NCBI GenBank assembly: GCA_030141605.1
Contig: JAQGDQ010000011.1
Location: 1,052,066 to 1,116,065, forward strand
DNA: 64,000 bases
Direction: 5' to 3'
Source of the DNA: Tubiluchus corallicola
Lineage: Eukaryota; Priapulida; Priapulimorpha; Priapulimorphida; Tubiluchidae
In this document: one piece after another, positions 60,802-64,000 of the stretch
How the letters are laid out: every line of letters begins with the position of its first letter
How positions within the stretch are numbered: the stretch's first letter is position 1
Made by a program: the position numbers and the translations under genes
Notes under the pieces: model-generated
Told to the model about the DNA's origin: nothing
Databases searched by the model: none
What the model saw: the letters and a program-made list of their open reading frames with translations, nothing else

Positions 60802-63051
60802 CTGGCAAAAGGTCTTCCCCAAGTTCCTCATCATCAAAGTTATCTTGGACTTCGTCCTTGCGCCGGGCAGCTGTACGAGGACGTTCCGCCTGCGGCCCTA
60901 GAGGATCCAAGTAACTTGCATCTAAGAAACAAATTATAATCTCACTGTCAACTTTGAATTTGTATTTTTCGAATTAGAAACGCAAAAAACGGGTATGAAA
61001 GCCAAGGAAATATAATGACAATAAGGATAGAGGCTGGAATTATGATAATATGGCATGGAAAACTGCAAAAAAACATTAGTATCAACCAATAGACTCTTGG
61101 ACTAATGCAACTATGAGTTAAAATGGGTAACATAAGAATGGATTACAAATTTGTGAATATACAGCCTCGTTTTCTTACCTATGTCCTTCTGAGAAGGATA
61201 CTCATATGGACCGCTGCCGGATAAATCAAATTTTTCCTTCTCCGAACTTCTAGGACGAGATCTTCCACTACTTCGCTCTATAAAAAAACAAAATATGCAA
61301 TCATTGTAAGCAGACAAACAAATTGAATGATTTTTCACAACAAAATGTAAAAATAAAAGCAAGAGACACTTTTTCTTAGTATTTAGTTCAGAAATTACAG
61401 TCCTATTAACAGCTAATACTTTAATCACATACGAACGGGCGGAGCAGACACAGCGTGTGCTTTAATGGCCAAAATTGAACAGCTTTTAAGCAAACATTGC
61501 TTCCAGATAGTTCCACCAACTAAACTACACAATGGCCATATTTCTCATTACAAGTATGCGGATCCAATCGTGGCTACAGCACTTTTCCAAGTTTGATGCC
61601 TCATCTTAGAGAATTCTCAATGATAATTTGTATAGATACCAATCCTGCCACAAACACAAGGTACCATCACTGCCAATGAATGCTGGATGACAGTGAAGCT
61701 AAATAATATAAGAAACTCTCAATATCAGTGGTTATTACAAATAACTTTGTGCATCACAGTTGTTAAATTTAAATCAGAAACAGGCGGATTAGTTAATAAA
61801 TGACAAAAAGGGGAGACCGTTATCACTGCTTAGAGAAATTACGCTCAATAAATGCTTAGGAAAACAATAAATTGAGCCCAATGCCATCTGAAGCCGATTC
61901 AGCATTGGTTTATAAACGTAAATGTGTACCACTTTCTGCTGATGTAGCGCGTGAACCGCCTCTGCTGCTTCCCGGGCGTCTTCCGCTGTGTATCCGCTGA
62001 AATAAAGACAAGTCTTAGCTGTAAAGCAAACAAAATTTGCCTCAGGTGTCATCCATGTACATTTTCTACTAATATAATAGTCACCCCATCAAAATCCAGG
62101 GTGGAGTCACAAAAGTTAACAAAACATTACTGACATCTTTTATCAACTTATAAATTTAAATGCATTTTTGAATGTGCTAAATTTCACTACAATACTAACT
62201 TAGCTTTTTTCGATATCCCTGAGACCGGGAAACTGTATTAACGTAAATGTAAAATTATTGTCTTAACATTGTAATACATTATTTATTAAATCATGAAAAA
62301 TCCACGTCTATAATTAGCATTCCAATAGGCAGGTCATGCTTTTCTTCCCAAATGTTTTGTATTACCTTTCTTTGATGTCCTCTTAATTCAAATAACTTTT
62401 AGTTCTTAATTCACATTACTTGTAAATCTCACAGGTAATGCAGCAGCAACATTTTTCAGATGGTCTGTTAAGTCGGGATGAGTATTCTCTACCAGAAAGT
62501 CAATTTGAATCAAAATGAATTTAAACTTGAAACAAAACAATTTAAGCATTTTCGAATCTGACTCTAATTTAAATTTAGTTTTACACATTTTGGAATAAAT
62601 TTTTGAATTGCTGGTAAAAGCAGTCTCACATTGATCATGCATATTACTTGATTTTGTTCTGCAGTAAAAATGCAAATATTTTGTTTAAACGTTTTGCGCA
62701 GAAACCACAGCTAAATTGTGTAAATTACATGATGTTTCAATCTTTGTAATGGCAAAGAATATATGTAGATGAAGTGCTGAATTATTAGAATTTATAATTT
62801 AGGTTCAAATCAAATTTGAACTAAAAAATTCAATTCGAATATTCAAGCTTGAAGATTAAATGCTCACCCCTACTGTTCATGCAAACAAGTTTTTGTAGCA
62901 ATCCAAGAATATGTGTTTCTTTAAAATTATGTCTACATTCTTACCTGGTCCCTCAATTCTTTACTTTTCTCTGCTTTTTTCAGTTTATTCGCGTATTCCT
63001 GAGCCTCGTTCAATCCCATGTCAGTACACAACCGTACCAGAAACTTCAAAC
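60797..63051 (-). CDS. IFT88: IFT88 (polaris), C-terminal five exons
   Basis: IFT88 is a TPR subunit of the IFT-B core that carries cargo into cilia. Exons in transcript order: 63051-62945, 61996-61930, 61459-61433 (27 nt), 61277-61179, 60921-60797 with the stop codon. Phases join throughout, giving about 140 residues. FLVRLCTDMGL and QEYANKLKKAEK match the last helical repeat of human IFT88 (FLVRLCTDLGL, EYARKLKRLEK). The middle is a basic Ser/Arg/Gly linker (HSGRRPGSSRGGSR; human IKSGRDGSGGSRG). The tail DASYLDPLGPQ, ERPRTAA and DDEELGEDLLPE is almost the human C-terminus. The frame of exon 61996-61930 is set by its neighbours; the other frame (YTAEDAREAAEAV) is a misleading shadow. Upstream exons, including most TPRs, lie beyond 64000. 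Confidence 0.95.
62475..62872. mobile_element. hAT-like MITE in IFT88 intron
   Basis: The left end GGGATGAGTATTCTCTACCAG and right end AAATGCTCACCCCTA are diverged versions of the TAGGGGTGAGCATT family end; the CTACCAGAAAG segment matches the TTCTGGTAGAGAATGCTCA ends near 25630 and 32600. It lies in the intron between exons 63051-62945 and 61996-61930. Confidence 0.6.
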
Positions 63052-63607
63052 CTAAAATATGAATGAACAGTAATATGTCATTTTGTACTATATGCGAAAT
63101 TCAGTACAGGTTGATTTAACAACCACAATCGTTTTTGAAGAATTGATCATAAGATGACTTGCATGCAAGTTCAACTGGTCAGCATGTACATGTAATATCT
63201 TGTATGTTTACAAACACTGAGTACAATAGCACCTACGGATCAATTTATCACAACAGATAGCCATTTAGAGTTATTTTTTAAAAAAGAGAAGGAGGCAAGA
63301 GTTACAATTCGTTTTGAATAATTAATTACGTTGTGGCTGGATTGTAGAATCATACAGACATAAGTTGGATAGGTCGCACGTCTACAACTACATGTACTGT
63401 ACTACTCATTACAAATAGTTAATACCAATATTATTAATTAATAATACAATAATTCATAATTACTAATAGTAGGTTTTTGTCAATATTTCAGAAGCCACTT
63501 AAATTTGCAACCAAGTTATTTTCAATACTACAAAAATTTTGTCCTGCTTGACTGTCTGGTTTTGCAAAACTTTTATACAGGCACTCACGTAGTGTTATTA
63601 CAAAAAG

Positions 63608-63767
63608 AAACAACTTTTATTAAAAGCTTTAAGTTATAAAATGTTAAAAACATGCAACATACGTTTTCAACGCAGCCTGCAGTCATCATCAGCGATAGCT
63701 GCAGTTGAAATGTATGTGACATGCTTTTTAACATTTTATATCTTAAATCTTTTACTAAAACTTGTTT
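63608..63767. mobile_element. 160-bp foldback element (64-bp inverted arms)
   Basis: The left arm 63608-63671 and right arm 63704-63767 pair with about 85% identity by eye (shared core TATAAAATGTTAAAAA), around a 32-nt loop containing TGCAGTCATCATCAGCG. It is in an IFT88 intron. The rest of 63052-64000 shows no IFT88 exon and nothing else recognised. Confidence 0.75.
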
Positions 63768-64000
63768 TCTTTTTCGAAAAATTATTTCAAATTATTTAAA
63801 TTGAACAGTCATTCAAATTTTTATCTCAGATAAGAACAGAAGCTTCGGTAACCACTGGCTCTTTGAAAAGCAAATATTATTTCACTCTGTCGACATTACT
63901 TTACATGCCAACAAAGTAAATAAAATAATAAACTTAAACTTCTCTTAATTAAATTTCATTTGTCAGTGTACAGGTTTGTCCAAAAACTGCCACTATGATA

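Noticed and set aside
61789-62052. Frame with YTAEDAREAAEAVHALHQQKV as an IFT88 exon
   Set aside because: It looks protein-like, but its phase does not join either neighbour. The other frame (IHSGRRPGSSRGGSR) joins both and matches the human IFT88 linker.

Overview
This is a window of nuclear DNA from an animal, most likely an aquatic invertebrate. The genes are split by many spliceosomal introns, introns and spacers are AT-rich and packed with short repeats, and the proteins (CDC23/APC8, EXOC6/Sec15, IFT88, rhodopsin-family receptors) are those of a ciliated metazoan. I cannot name the phylum from the sequence.

Layout. (1) Positions 1-12064, minus strand: 14 exons of CDC23, the APC8 subunit of the anaphase-promoting complex. 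The start codon is at 12064 and the 3' end runs off the left edge. (2) 12065-13344: a 1.3-kb spacer between two divergent start codons, probably a shared promoter. (3) 13345-55403, plus strand: the complete EXOC6/SEC15 gene, 20 exons, 823 codons. An in-frame alternative last exon at 58288-58383 would replace the conserved C-terminus with a charged helix. (4) 60797-63051, minus strand: the last five exons of IFT88. Its 5' part lies beyond the right edge, and it is convergent with EXOC6.

The most unusual region is intron 4 of EXOC6 (17628-39124, 21.5 kb). It holds a nested, same-strand family of intronless class A G-protein-coupled receptors: two intact near-identical genes (21534-22421 and 28512-29399), one truncated copy (34951 onward), one copy broken by a 46-bp tandem duplication (36214-37175) and an 11-codon fragment (32958-32990). 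The intact genes sit in two ~5.3-kb direct repeats. Between them is a third unit that has lost its receptor but kept the 3' flank. This is a birth-and-death receptor cluster inside a housekeeping gene.

The rest of the introns and spacers hold short DNA-transposon relics (a TTAA-flanked MITE containing a tRNA-like sequence, a hAT-like MITE family, foldback elements), tRNA-derived SINEs, dispersed repeats, microsatellites, a telomere-like tract and a perfect 29-bp hairpin.

The three housekeeping genes act in separate processes: APC/C ubiquitin ligation, exocyst vesicle tethering and intraflagellar transport. Nothing in the sequence shows they are functionally coupled beyond being neighbours. 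Exon boundaries were placed by hand from reading frame, splice sites and remembered family sequences. No alignment or database search was run.
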